64,000 nt of DNA, from positions 4,402,001 to 4,466,000 of the forward strand of contig NZ_CP040443.1 of assembly GCF_005843885.1 (NCBI RefSeq), in the 5' to 3' direction. The position numbers were made by a program, and so were the translations under genes. The notes under the pieces were generated by a model. That model saw only the letters and a list, made by a program, of their open reading frames with translations. It was not told where the DNA came from and searched no databases. Below, piece by piece: positions 1-8,379 of the stretch (within the stretch, counting starts at the first letter, position 1; each line of letters begins with the position of its first letter). This DNA is from Escherichia sp. E4742 (lineage in GTDB: Bacteria > Pseudomonadota > Gammaproteobacteria > Enterobacterales > Enterobacteriaceae).

Positions 1-591
1 GAGTTCCTCGCGCAGCAGACAGAACGGCGCAATCAGCGGGCGCAGCTAATTGCCGAAAGACTTGAAAAAGCGCAAATACCAGGGGCGCTGGAAGGCGCGC
101 AACGACTGGCGCAGGGCGGCGCGGTGACGCGCGGTCATTTTGCTCGTTTCCTGGTGGAGTGCGGCAAAGCCAGTTCAATGGCGGATGTCTTTAAAAAGTA
201 TCTGGCGCGCGGGAAAACCGGATACGTTCCGCCACAGTGGTGTACAATAGAACAAGCTATTGATGTCATTCATCATTCTGGCGGTAAGGCGGTGCTTGCT
301 CATCCTGGGCGGTACAATCTTAGTGCTAAATGGCTGAAAAGATTGGTTGCGCATTTTGCCGAACATCACGGCGACGCGATGGAAGTCGCGCAGTGCCAGC
401 AATCGCCCAATGAACGCACCCAACTGGCGACACTTGCCCGCCAGCATCATTTATGGGCATCACAAGGATCTGATTTTCATCAGCCATGCCCGTGGATCGA
501 ACTGGGTCGTAAACTCTGGCTGCCTGCAGGCGTTGAAGGCGTCTGGCAGCTATGGGAACAGCCGCAGAACACCACAGAGAGGGAATTATGA
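1..591 (+). CDS. trpH: RNase AM / 3',5'-nucleoside bisphosphate phosphatase (partial, 3' part)
   Basis: The open frame enters from the left edge and ends in TGA at 589-591, giving the last 196 residues of a protein that is 293 aa in K-12. Metal-binding motifs of the PHP phosphoesterase family are visible: AHPGRY around bases 298-315 and GSDFHQP around 466-486. TrpH (YciV) is known as a cytoplasmic 5'-3' exonuclease that trims rRNA 5' ends and hydrolyses 3',5'-nucleoside bisphosphates. Its stop overlaps the yciO start (ATGA), so the two are translationally coupled. The N-terminal metal-binding part lies outside the window. Confidence 0.93.
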   Translation, partial: EFLAQQTERRNQRAQLIAERLEKAQIPGALEGAQRLAQGGAVTRGHFARFLVECGKASSMADVFKKYLARGKTGYVPPQWCTIEQAIDVIHHSGGKAVLAHPGRYNLSAKWLKRLVAHFAEHHGDAMEVAQCQQSPNERTQLATLARQHHLWASQGSDFHQPCPWIELGRKLWLPAGVEGVWQLWEQPQNTTEREL

Positions 592-1208
592 GCCAGTTTT
601 TTTATATTCATCCTGATAACCCGCAGCAACGTCTGATCAACCAGGCGGTGGAGATCGTGCGTAAAGGCGGGGTGATTGTTTATCCAACCGATTCCGGCTA
701 TGCGCTCGGCTGTAAAATCGAAGATAAAAACGCCATGGAGCGTATTTGTCGTATTCGCCAGCTGCCGGACGGTCACAACTTTACCTTGATGTGTCGCGAT
801 CTTTCCGAACTCTCGACCTATTCCTTTGTGGATAACGTCGCGTTTCGCCTGATGAAAAACAACACGCCAGGTAACTACACTTTCATCCTGAAGGGAACGA
901 AAGAGGTGCCACGCCGTCTGTTGCAGGAAAAACGTAAAACCATCGGGATGCGCGTGCCTTCTAACCCGATTGCGCAGGCGTTACTTGAAGTATTGGGCGA
1001 ACCGATGCTTTCCACATCGCTGATGCTACCGGGCAGCGAATTTACCGAATCCGATCCGGAAGAAATTAAAGACCGTCTGGAAAAACAGGTGGATTTGATT
1101 ATCCACGGCGGCTATCTCGGGCAGAAACCGACAACGGTCATTGATCTTACCAATGATACGCCGGTCGTGGTGCGTGAAGGCGTGGGTGATGTGAAGCCTT
1201 TCTTATAA
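588..1208 (+). CDS. yciO: YrdC/Sua5-family protein YciO
   Basis: This is a 206-aa protein, the K-12 length, of the Sua5/YciO/YrdC family, whose best known members make threonylcarbamoyl-AMP for tRNA t6A. The start ATG at 588 overlaps the trpH stop and was preferred over the upstream in-frame ATG at 552, which lies inside trpH. Family-type segments are visible, including YPTDSGYALGC near residue 30 and the RVPSNP region near residue 125. YciO lacks the longer Sua5 C-terminal domain. Its physiological role is not settled; it is a much weaker candidate for t6A synthesis than TsaC. Confidence 0.95.
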   Translation: MSQFFYIHPDNPQQRLINQAVEIVRKGGVIVYPTDSGYALGCKIEDKNAMERICRIRQLPDGHNFTLMCRDLSELSTYSFVDNVAFRLMKNNTPGNYTFILKGTKEVPRRLLQEKRKTIGMRVPSNPIAQALLEVLGEPMLSTSLMLPGSEFTESDPEEIKDRLEKQVDLIIHGGYLGQKPTTVIDLTNDTPVVVREGVGDVKPFL

Positions 1209-1235
1209 AAAATTGCGTTCCACGGATGGAAGATT

Positions 1236-3131
1236 ATGGCAGGGATATATCGCTGCATTTTGCTGTTGATAGTTGGGCTTTTTTTCTCTTCGTTGAGTTA
1301 TGCGAAAAACACGGAGATCCCTTCATATGAAGAAGGGATCTCGCTCTTTGATGTTGAAGCCACTCTGCAACCGGATGGGGTGCTCGACATCAAAGAGAAC
1401 ATTTATTTTCAGGCGCGAAATCAGCAGATTAAGCACGGATTTTATCGTGATTTACCACGACTATGGATGCAGTCTAATGGGGACGCTGCACTGCTGAACT
1501 ATCGTATTGTTGGCGTTACCCGTGACGGCGTTCCTGAACCCTGGCATCTTGACTGGCATATTGGGTTGATGAGTATTGTCGTGGGTGATAAGCAGCGTTT
1601 CTTGCCGCAAGGCGATTATCACTATCAAATTCATTACCAGGTTGAAAATGCTGTATTGCGTGAGGGTGATTCTGACCTGCTTATCTGGAACGTGACCGGT
1701 AACAACTGGCCGTTTGAAATCTATAAGACCCAATTTTCGCTCCAGCTCCCCACTATTGCGGGTAATCCATTTAGTGAAATCGATCTCTTTACCGGAGATG
1801 AGGGCGAAACTTATCAAAATGGCCGTATTCTTGCGGATGGGCGAATTGAATCCCGCGAACCGTTTTACCGTGAAGACTTCACGGTACTCTACCGCTGGCC
1901 TCACGCTTTACTTAGCAATGCCCCGGCCCCACAAACGACAAATATTTTCAGCCATCTTTTTTTGCCCTCAACATCGTCTCTTATCATTTGGTTACCTTGT
2001 CTGTTACTGGCGTGTGTATGGTTATATCTCTGGAAGCGCAGGCCGCAATTTACGCCGGTAGATGTGAGTGAAATTGAAACCATTCCTCCCGATTACACGC
2101 CTGGTATGTTGCGCCTTGATGCAAAACTGGTTTATGACGACAAAGGTTTTTGTGCCGATATTGTAAATCTGATCGTGAAAGGAAAAATTTATCTGGAAGA
2201 TCAGTATGACAAGAACCAGCAAACCCTGATTCGTGTTAATGAAGGCGCTACCAGAAATAATGCGGTATTACTGCCCGCAGAGCAGTTATTACTGGAGGCG
2301 TTATTTCGCAAAGGCGACAAGATAATTCTCGCTGGTGGACGAAACAGAGTATTACGCAGAGCATTTTTACGGATGCAGAAATTTTATCTGCCACGTAAAA
2401 GGTCTTCGTTTTACCGACCTGATGCGTTTTTGCAATGGGGCGGACTGGCGATATTGGCGGTCATTCTCTATGGAAACCTGAGTCCCGTAGGCTGGGCAGG
2501 TATGAGTCTGGTGGCTGATATGTTCATCATGACCTGCTGGCTTCTTCCTTTTTTGTTTTCTTCCCTTGAGCTTTTGTTTGCACGCGATGATGACAAGCCT
2601 TGCGTTAATCGTGTAATGATCACTTTGTTTTTACCACTGATTTGTTCAGGCGTGGCTTTCTATTCTCTCTACATCAATGTCGGAGATGTGTTCTTTTACT
2701 GGTATATGCCAGCCGGTTATTTTAGTGCCGTTTTCCTGACGGGGTATCTCACCGCCCTGGGGTATATTTTTCTGCCACAGTTTACACAAACAGGGCAGCA
2801 ACGTTATGCCCACGGTGAAGCTATCGTTAACTATCTTGCGCGTAAAGAGGCGGCAACGCACAGTGGGCGGCGGCGGAAAGGGGAAACACGGAAACTGGAT
2901 TACGCTTTGTTAGGTTGGGCGGTCTCGGCAAACCTTGGCAGAGAATGGGCAGCACGTATCACCCCATCACTCACAACGGCTGTTCGCGCCCCGGAAATTG
3001 CCCGTAGTGGCGTTTTATTCTCATTGCAGATGCACCTGAGTCTGGGGGCCAATACCAGTTTGTTGGGGCGAAGTTATTCCGGTGGTGGTGCTGGCGGCGT
3101 TGCGGGTGGCGGAGGCGGTGGTGGCTGGTAA
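1236..3131 (+). CDS. yciQ: DUF2207 membrane protein YciQ with glycine-rich C-terminus
   Basis: A 631-aa protein with an N-terminal signal segment (residues about 1-23, hydrophobic run ending SLSYA), a predicted extracytoplasmic beta-rich domain, a transmembrane helix near residues 247-266 and a group of hydrophobic helices near 398-515. It ends in a glycine-rich tail (last ~20 residues, bases about 3075-3131). This architecture matches the DUF2207 family; no enzymatic motif is visible. It starts 27 bases after yciO and probably belongs to the trpH-yciO-yciQ transcript. Function unknown. Confidence 0.93.
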   Translation: MAGIYRCILLLIVGLFFSSLSYAKNTEIPSYEEGISLFDVEATLQPDGVLDIKENIYFQARNQQIKHGFYRDLPRLWMQSNGDAALLNYRIVGVTRDGVPEPWHLDWHIGLMSIVVGDKQRFLPQGDYHYQIHYQVENAVLREGDSDLLIWNVTGNNWPFEIYKTQFSLQLPTIAGNPFSEIDLFTGDEGETYQNGRILADGRIESREPFYREDFTVLYRWPHALLSNAPAPQTTNIFSHLFLPSTSSLIIWLPCLLLACVWLYLWKRRPQFTPVDVSEIETIPPDYTPGMLRLDAKLVYDDKGFCADIVNLIVKGKIYLEDQYDKNQQTLIRVNEGATRNNAVLLPAEQLLLEALFRKGDKIILAGGRNRVLRRAFLRMQKFYLPRKRSSFYRPDAFLQWGGLAILAVILYGNLSPVGWAGMSLVADMFIMTCWLLPFLFSSLELLFARDDDKPCVNRVMITLFLPLICSGVAFYSLYINVGDVFFYWYMPAGYFSAVFLTGYLTALGYIFLPQFTQTGQQRYAHGEAIVNYLARKEAATHSGRRRKGETRKLDYALLGWAVSANLGREWAARITPSLTTAVRAPEIARSGVLFSLQMHLSLGANTSLLGRSYSGGGAGGVAGGGGGGGW

Positions 3132-3260
3132 TCAAGCTGATGTTAATCGAAACAAGCTTTAACCATAAAGATAGTGTAGTATGTTGCGCCTCAAAGCCAG
3201 GCCAGTTAAAACGTCGAGTCGTTTAGTTAGGGCCTGAAGAGTTCAAACAGACTTTACTAT

Positions 3261-3291
3261 CAGTGAGTCAGATGTAAGTTCTGACTCACTG
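3261..3291 (+). promoter_or_regulatory. 12-bp perfect inverted repeat in the rluB leader
   Basis: CAGTGAGTCAGA (3261-3272) is the exact reverse complement of TCTGACTCACTG (3280-3291), with a 7-base loop. It lies 52 bases upstream of the rluB ATG and is not followed by a T-run. It could be an mRNA leader hairpin of rluB, a processing site or the 3' end of the yciQ transcript. The sequence does not decide between these. Confidence 0.6.
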
Positions 3292-3343
3292 TTGCACAAA
3301 AGCATATCAGACGCCTGGGAAGGCGACACCAAAAGGAAGCTCT

Positions 3344-4219
3344 ATGAGCGAAAAGCTACAGAAAGTGCTGGCGCGTGCCGGCCACGGTTCTCGCCGTGAA
3401 ATCGAATCTATTATTGAAGCCGGTCGCGTGAGTGTTGATGGCAAAATTGCTAAACTCGGCGATCGCGTTGAAGTTACCCCTGGACTGAAAATTCGTATCG
3501 ATGGTCATCTGATTTCGGTACGTGAGTCCGCTGAACAAATTTGTCGCGTTCTGGCCTATTACAAACCGGAAGGTGAGTTGTGTACCCGTAACGATCCGGA
3601 AGGGCGCCCGACGGTGTTTGATCGCCTGCCAAAACTGCGTGGCGCACGCTGGATTGCCGTAGGTCGTCTGGATGTTAACACCTGTGGTCTGTTGCTGTTC
3701 ACCACCGATGGTGAACTGGCAAACCGTTTAATGCACCCCAGCCGTGAAGTTGAACGTGAATATGCCGTGCGTGTATTTGGTCAGGTTGACGACGCGAAAC
3801 TGCGTGATTTGAGTCGCGGCGTGCAACTGGAAGATGGTCCGGCAGCCTTTAAAACCATCAAGTTCAGCGGCGGCGAAGGGATCAACCAGTGGTACAACGT
3901 TACTCTGACCGAAGGTCGTAACCGTGAAGTTCGTCGTCTGTGGGAAGCGGTTGGTGTACAGGTAAGTCGCCTGATCCGTGTGCGTTACGGTGATATTCCA
4001 CTGCCAAAAGGTCTGCCACGCGGCGGCTGGACTGAGCTGGATCTCGCCCAGACAAACTATCTGCGTGAACTGGTGGAGCTGCCGCCAGAAACCAGCTCTA
4101 AAGTCGCTGTAGAAAAAGATCGTCGCCGTATGAAGGCGAATCAAATTCGACGTGCGGTGAAACGTCACAGTCAGGTGAGTGGCGGTCGTCGTTCTGGTGG
4201 ACGTAATAATAACGGTTAA
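3344..4219 (+). CDS. rluB: 23S rRNA pseudouridine(2605) synthase
   Basis: A 291-aa RsuA/RluB-family pseudouridine synthase, equal to the K-12 length. An N-terminal S4 RNA-binding domain occupies roughly residues 1-60. The catalytic motif GRLDVNTCGLLLFT carries Asp110. A basic, glycine/arginine-rich tail (last ~35 residues) is typical of RluB. It modifies U2605 of 23S rRNA in the peptidyl-transferase region. The start ATG follows an AAAGGAAG ribosome-binding site. It is a single gene ending at a strong terminator. Confidence 0.97.
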   Translation: MSEKLQKVLARAGHGSRREIESIIEAGRVSVDGKIAKLGDRVEVTPGLKIRIDGHLISVRESAEQICRVLAYYKPEGELCTRNDPEGRPTVFDRLPKLRGARWIAVGRLDVNTCGLLLFTTDGELANRLMHPSREVEREYAVRVFGQVDDAKLRDLSRGVQLEDGPAAFKTIKFSGGEGINQWYNVTLTEGRNREVRRLWEAVGVQVSRLIRVRYGDIPLPKGLPRGGWTELDLAQTNYLRELVELPPETSSKVAVEKDRRRMKANQIRRAVKRHSQVSGGRRSGGRNNNG

Positions 4220-4238
4220 TTTAAGTTAAGTATAAAAT

Positions 4239-4262
4239 AAAGGCCCTGCGGGGCCTTTTCTT
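4239..4262 (+). terminator. rluB Rho-independent terminator
   Basis: AAGGCCC (4240-4246) pairs with GGGCCTT (4251-4257) around a TGCG loop, followed by TTCTTC. It closes the housekeeping rluB unit immediately before the AT-rich accessory cassette. Confidence 0.9.
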
Positions 4263-4388
4263 CATTTGAAGCATGATAAATAGTCGCAGTATTTTAATTT
4301 AATTTCATACTTGCTTATGAATAATGCCCGGAAATAGCCACATTACTATTTAATTATCTGAGATAAACTCAACGTCAAGAGGTGGGTT

Positions 4389-4949
4389 ATGATTAGATAT
4401 AGTGGAATATTTCTATCGCTGTTAATGCTTTCAGGTTGTGCAACTGAAGCATTGAAAAACGAACAAGCTGAAACTGTTATTACTGCGGGTAACAAAGCGG
4501 TGGCGGCGAATGCAAGTTTCTTTAAACAATACTATGCTTCTCGTGAAAACTTCCTTGTTAATTTCTACGCGACTAATCCGGATTGTGCCCTGCGACCTGA
4601 TTATACCATTGATATAGGCGGTGATGGGAATGGTGGAAAATTATGCCAGCGTTCAGGGCCAAATACAAAACAAGTACAATTAGTCCCTTTCGAGAAAGAA
4701 AAATTACTGGCTTCAATGGAAGTCATTAATAGCATGAGCGCTTATGTGGAACTTCTGACAGAGGATATGGCAACTACGGAAAGTCAGCAAGTGGCATTAC
4801 TTAAACAGGCTCTGGATCACGCAAACAACGCACAAACACTACTTGGTGTTTCACATAGCAAAGATTTAGCTCAATCTGCAGCAGCGGTTAAAGATTTAGT
4901 AAATTATTTCAATGAGTTATATATAATAAAAGTTAATTCTGGAAAATAG
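4389..4949 (+). CDS. Putative outer-envelope lipoprotein, possibly truncated by a frameshift
   Basis: I do not recognise this gene. It encodes 186 aa with a clear lipobox, LSGC at residues 14-17 after a short hydrophobic signal, so Cys17 should be lipidated. Alanine follows at +2, which does not fit inner-membrane retention. The mature part is mostly helical-looking, with two cysteines (DCALRP and LCQR segments, residues about 65-85) that could form a disulfide. The ribosome-binding site is AAGAGGTGG just before the ATG. It ends at TAG 4947-4949 directly after an AAAA run. One base inserted there would continue the frame without a stop into the ORF at 4991, giving about 333 aa. Base composition is clearly more AT-rich than the flanking genes, suggesting transfer. 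Confidence 0.75.
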   Translation: MIRYSGIFLSLLMLSGCATEALKNEQAETVITAGNKAVAANASFFKQYYASRENFLVNFYATNPDCALRPDYTIDIGGDGNGGKLCQRSGPNTKQVQLVPFEKEKLLASMEVINSMSAYVELLTEDMATTESQQVALLKQALDHANNAQTLLGVSHSKDLAQSAAAVKDLVNYFNELYIIKVNSGK

Positions 4950-4990
4950 GCAAAACGGTAGATGAAAGCTGGGTAAGACTTATAAGGAAC

Positions 4991-5389
4991 ATGGCAGTTT
5001 TGCGCAATGATATTTATACAAAAAGCAATAAGATTGAAAATTATACCTTTGCGAATGTGCATGATAATATGTTTTATTATAATACGGCATCTAAAAACTC
5101 TAAGAATACAGAGTTTAACACTCTGAAAAACAGGAAGGAGTTTCTAAGTTCAGTAATCAATGTGAATGAAACCAGACTACAGGTATCGGCACCTGCCATG
5201 CCTGCGATTGAGGCTTTAAATGCCTTTATAGATAAGGGTGATTATCTGAAAAGCTTATACGTTAATAAAACACGCACGGCAGCTGAACAAAAAAGATTAA
5301 ATGAAATATTACGCGCACAGGTCATTAGTGGGTTAAAGGCGTCTGAGGGGCTGGCAAAATTACTTATAGCCAGCGGAATAATGTTATAG
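4991..5389 (+). CDS. Hypothetical protein, possible C-terminal half of the preceding lipoprotein
   Basis: An unrecognised 132-aa helical, lysine- and asparagine-rich protein with no signal peptide, membrane segment or cysteine. It has a reasonable ribosome-binding site (ATAAGGAAC directly before ATG 4991), so separate translation is possible. However, this frame is open back to 4937 and codes in-phase residues (IGKTVDESWVRLIRN) across the gap from the lipoprotein stop. That fits a formerly continuous lipoprotein split by a one-base loss in the AAAA run at 4943-4946. It is followed after 10 bases by the 102-aa gene. Confidence 0.6.
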   Translation: MAVLRNDIYTKSNKIENYTFANVHDNMFYYNTASKNSKNTEFNTLKNRKEFLSSVINVNETRLQVSAPAMPAIEALNAFIDKGDYLKSLYVNKTRTAAEQKRLNEILRAQVISGLKASEGLAKLLIASGIML

Positions 5390-5399
5390 GAGGCTTTTT

Positions 5400-5708
5400 A
5401 TGAACGATGTGCAAAATCGTAGAATACTGGCATTACTTGACATGCTGTATAATACTTTGGGTAATAAAACCACATGCAATGTTTGTCATAAATATTTTAT
5501 CCATATCCTCACAGTTATGAACAACCTGACGATTAACTATGGTACTGAAACTTCGCCAGAGTTAGCCGGGATAAATTATGACGATGCTAATGCGTTAATT
5601 ACTGAACTGATATTATTTATTGAAGATGTTGACGCTGAGAATCATGAAGCATACCAGAGACATTTGAATGAGATTATACGCATTCTGAATTTCGCTATTG
5701 CCGCTTGA
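5400..5708 (+). CDS. Small acidic hypothetical protein
   Basis: A 102-aa acidic, leucine-rich and probably all-helical protein preceded by a strong AGGAGG-type site (5390-5395). It has no signal peptide or membrane segment, so it should be cytoplasmic. A CNVCHK segment sits at residues about 27-32; with no export signal this is unlikely to be a c-type haem site. It could be a metal ligand pair or chance. It lies 10 bases after the 132-aa ORF and is probably co-transcribed with it. I see no known family. Confidence 0.7.
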   Translation: MNDVQNRRILALLDMLYNTLGNKTTCNVCHKYFIHILTVMNNLTINYGTETSPELAGINYDDANALITELILFIEDVDAENHEAYQRHLNEIIRILNFAIAA

Positions 5709-5722
5709 ATATAATCATGATT

Positions 5723-5756
5723 AAAGCACCTCAAGAGGCTTCTTTTGAGGTGCTTT
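5723..5756. terminator. Bidirectional terminator between the cassette and btuR
   Basis: AAAGCACCTCAA (5723-5734) is the exact reverse complement of TTGAGGTGCTTT (5745-5756), with a 10-base loop. It lies between the convergent accessory cassette and btuR, so it can serve both. Confidence 0.85.
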
Positions 5757-5759
5757 CAC

Positions 5760-6350
5760 TTAGTAGTCAATCCCTATCTGCGCTTTTACGCCAGCATCAA
5801 ACGCATGTTTCACCGGGCGTAATTCACTGACGGTATCTGCCAGTTCAAGTATATCCCGATGACAGCCACGACCCGTAATAATCACCGTTTGTTGATGCGG
5901 ACGATCATTTAAGGCTTGCATCACTTCTTCCAGTGGCAAATAGTCATACGCCACCATATACGTGAGCTCATCGAGCAAAACCATATCCAGCGAGGAATCA
6001 GCCAGCATCCGTTTGGCATGTTGCCAGACTTCACGGCAGGCGGCGGTATCAGACTCGCGATTTTGCGTATCCCAGGTAAAGCCCGTTGCCATTACCTGAA
6101 ACTCAACGCCGTGTGGTTCCAGCAGTTTTCGTTCGCCATTAGGCCAGGTGCCTTTAATAAACTGAACGACGCCCACTTTTTTTCCGTGACCAACTGCGCG
6201 TGTTGCCGTACCAAATGCCGCAGTAGTTTTGCCTTTTCCATTGCCAGTAAAAACAATAATAATACCGCGTTCATCCTGGGCCTGGGCCACACGAGCATCT
6301 ACTTTTTCTTTCACTCGCTGCTGACGCTGTTGGTAGCGTTCATCACTCAT
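5760..6350 (-). CDS. btuR: Cob(I)yrinic acid a,c-diamide adenosyltransferase
   Basis: A 196-aa CobA/CobO-family enzyme of K-12 length. The P-loop GNGKGKTT lies at residues 36-43 and is the family's inverted ATP-binding loop. It transfers the adenosyl group of ATP to cobalt in corrinoids, converting scavenged cobinamide or cobalamin to the coenzyme form in the cytoplasm. It overlaps yciK by 4 bases, so the two are co-transcribed. Confidence 0.97.
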   Translation of the reverse strand: MSDERYQQRQQRVKEKVDARVAQAQDERGIIIVFTGNGKGKTTAAFGTATRAVGHGKKVGVVQFIKGTWPNGERKLLEPHGVEFQVMATGFTWDTQNRESDTAACREVWQHAKRMLADSSLDMVLLDELTYMVAYDYLPLEEVMQALNDRPHQQTVIITGRGCHRDILELADTVSELRPVKHAFDAGVKAQIGIDY

Positions 6351-7105
6351 TGGGAAATTCCTGGTTTACGGCCCGGTTGGGCGTCAAAGGTCATGCCGGT
6401 TTTACGGCGGCTGTCATCGCCCATCAGCCAGAGGTAAAGTGGCATGATATCGGCGGGGGTTTTGAGTTTCTGCGGATCTTCGGTAGGAAAAGCACTGGCA
6501 CGCATTGCAGTTCGTGTACCGCCCGGGTTAATGCAGTTGACACGCAGGCGCTGTTGATATTCATCGGCCAGTACCTGCATCATTCCTTCGGTAGCAAATT
6601 TTGAGGCAGCGTACGCGCCCCAATTAGCCCGACCCTGACGACCGACGCTTGATGAGGTAAAGACCAGCGAACCAGCGTCCGATTTGAGTAATAAAGGAAG
6701 CAGTGCCTGGGTGAGCATAAAGGTGGCATTAACGTTGACCTGCATGACATCCTGCCAGACCTGCGGATTTTGTTCGCTCATCGGGCATACTTCGCCAAGC
6801 AATCCGGCATTATGCAGAACTCCGTCCAGGCGCGGATAATTAACGGCAATGCGCTGTGCCAGTTGATGGCAATCTTCGGATGTGCAGGTCAGTAAATCGA
6901 GAATAAACCACTGTGGATGATGCCCGGTCTCTTCGAACATACGCTGGGCGACCTGACGTAATTTTTCTTCGTTCCGGCCCAGCAGAATGACCGTTGCGCC
7001 ATAGCGCGCATAAGTTAAAGCGGCTTCACGACCAATGCCGTCGCTGGCGCCTGTCACCAGGATAATACGATCATTGAGTAAATCTTGTTTTGGTTGGTAA
7101 TGCAT
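6347..7105 (-). CDS. yciK: SDR-family oxidoreductase YciK
   Basis: A 252-aa short-chain dehydrogenase/reductase. The nucleotide-binding motif TGASDGIG is at residues 18-25, the NAG motif near 99-101, Ser around 151-153 and the catalytic YxxxK pair at Tyr165/Lys169, so the active site is complete. Its substrate is unknown. It is the first gene of the yciK-btuR unit. Confidence 0.95.
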   Translation of the reverse strand: MHYQPKQDLLNDRIILVTGASDGIGREAALTYARYGATVILLGRNEEKLRQVAQRMFEETGHHPQWFILDLLTCTSEDCHQLAQRIAVNYPRLDGVLHNAGLLGEVCPMSEQNPQVWQDVMQVNVNATFMLTQALLPLLLKSDAGSLVFTSSSVGRQGRANWGAYAASKFATEGMMQVLADEYQQRLRVNCINPGGTRTAMRASAFPTEDPQKLKTPADIMPLYLWLMGDDSRRKTGMTFDAQPGRKPGISQ

Positions 7106-7323
7106 GGCTACTCCCCGACGACATCAACAGTCGCGCTGCCAGTGTACTTTATGACTTTGGGGTTTTATGCCTGAAACAGGAGGGCATTTCAATCAGCCTG
7201 GGGCGATAACGCCGCAAAATGAACACTTTGTCATACTTTCGCTGCAATAACATCTCTGCGAGACGGCTTAACATGCCTGTTGTAAACTGTGAGCCAAAGC
7301 GTTGTTTAACCAAGGTGGGACTC

Positions 7324-8373
7324 GTGGAATTGTTGTCTGAATATGGTTTGTTTTTGGCGAAAATCGTCACCGTTGTGGTGGCGATTGCGGCTATTGCCGC
7401 CATTATTGTCAATGTTGCTCAACGTAATAAACGCCAACGTGGCGAGTTACGGGTCAACAATCTCAGCGAACAGTATAAGGAGATGAAAGAAGAACTGGCT
7501 GCGGCGCTGATGGATCCACATCAGCAAAAACAGTGGCACAAAGCGCAGAAGAAAAAGCACAAGCAAGAAGCGAAGGCAGCGAAAGCAAAAGCCAAACTGG
7601 GCGAGGTGGCAGCCGAAAGCAAGCCACGAGTCTGGGTGCTGGATTTCAAAGGCAGCATGGACGCCCATGAAGTGAACGCGCTACGTGAAGAGGTCACTGC
7701 GGTACTCGCGGCATTTAAACCGCAGGATCAGGTCGTTCTGCGTCTGGAAAGCCCCGGTGGCATGGTACATGGTTACGGTCTGGCGGCTTCACAGTTGCAG
7801 CGCCTACGCGATAAAAATATTCCTTTAACCGTTACGGTAGACAAAGTGGCTGCCAGCGGCGGGTATATGATGGCCTGTGTGGCGGATAAAATTGTTTCAG
7901 CGCCGTTTGCAATTGTTGGCTCTATTGGTGTTGTGGCGCAAATGCCCAACTTTAACCGCTTCCTGAAAAGCAAAGATATTGATATCGAACTGCACACTGC
8001 CGGGCAGTATAAGCGCACGCTGACAGTGCTGGGTGAAAACACCGAAGAAGGGCGCGAGAAATTCCGCGAAGAACTGAACGAAACACATCAGTTATTTAAA
8101 GATTTTGTGAAGCGTATGCGTCCGTCTCTGGACATTGAAATGGTGGCAACCGGTGAACACTGGTACGGACAACAGGCGGTGGAGAAAGGCCTGGTTGACG
8201 AAATCAACACCAGTGATGAAGTGATCCTTAGCCTGATGGAAGGTCGTGAAGTGGTCAATGTACGCTATATGCAGCGTAAACGGTTGATCGATCGATTCAC
8301 TGGCAGCGCGGCAGAGAGCGCCGACCGATTGTTGCTACGCTGGTGGCAACGCGGGCAAAAGCCGTTGATGTAA
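7324..8373 (+). CDS. sohB: S49-family inner-membrane protease SohB
   Basis: A 349-aa signal-peptide-peptidase A family protease. I chose GTG 7324, preceded by AAGGTGGG, because it gives the K-12 start MELLSEYG. The frame is open further upstream, but that extension has no family-like sequence. A transmembrane anchor lies at residues about 8-31, followed by a charged lysine-rich linker (about 50-100). The serine-lysine dyad is seen as Ser178 (AASGG) and Lys230. SohB was found as a multicopy suppressor of degP and is thought to act in the periplasm. Confidence 0.95.
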   Translation: MELLSEYGLFLAKIVTVVVAIAAIAAIIVNVAQRNKRQRGELRVNNLSEQYKEMKEELAAALMDPHQQKQWHKAQKKKHKQEAKAAKAKAKLGEVAAESKPRVWVLDFKGSMDAHEVNALREEVTAVLAAFKPQDQVVLRLESPGGMVHGYGLAASQLQRLRDKNIPLTVTVDKVAASGGYMMACVADKIVSAPFAIVGSIGVVAQMPNFNRFLKSKDIDIELHTAGQYKRTLTVLGENTEEGREKFREELNETHQLFKDFVKRMRPSLDIEMVATGEHWYGQQAVEKGLVDEINTSDEVILSLMEGREVVNVRYMQRKRLIDRFTGSAAESADRLLLRWWQRGQKPLM

Positions 8374-8379
8374 AAGATA

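Noticed and set aside
5478..5500. CxxCH as a c-type cytochrome haem site in the 102-aa protein
   Set aside because: No signal peptide or membrane anchor is present, so the protein is not expected to reach the periplasmic haem-ligation machinery.
4263..5722. Prophage or integrative element between rluB and btuR
   Set aside because: No integrase, transposase, tRNA target, direct repeats or phage-like genes were found; only small ORFs between terminators.
6092..6437. Long open frames antisense to btuR and yciK
   Set aside because: They are shadows of real genes on the other strand, with no start signals or domain features.
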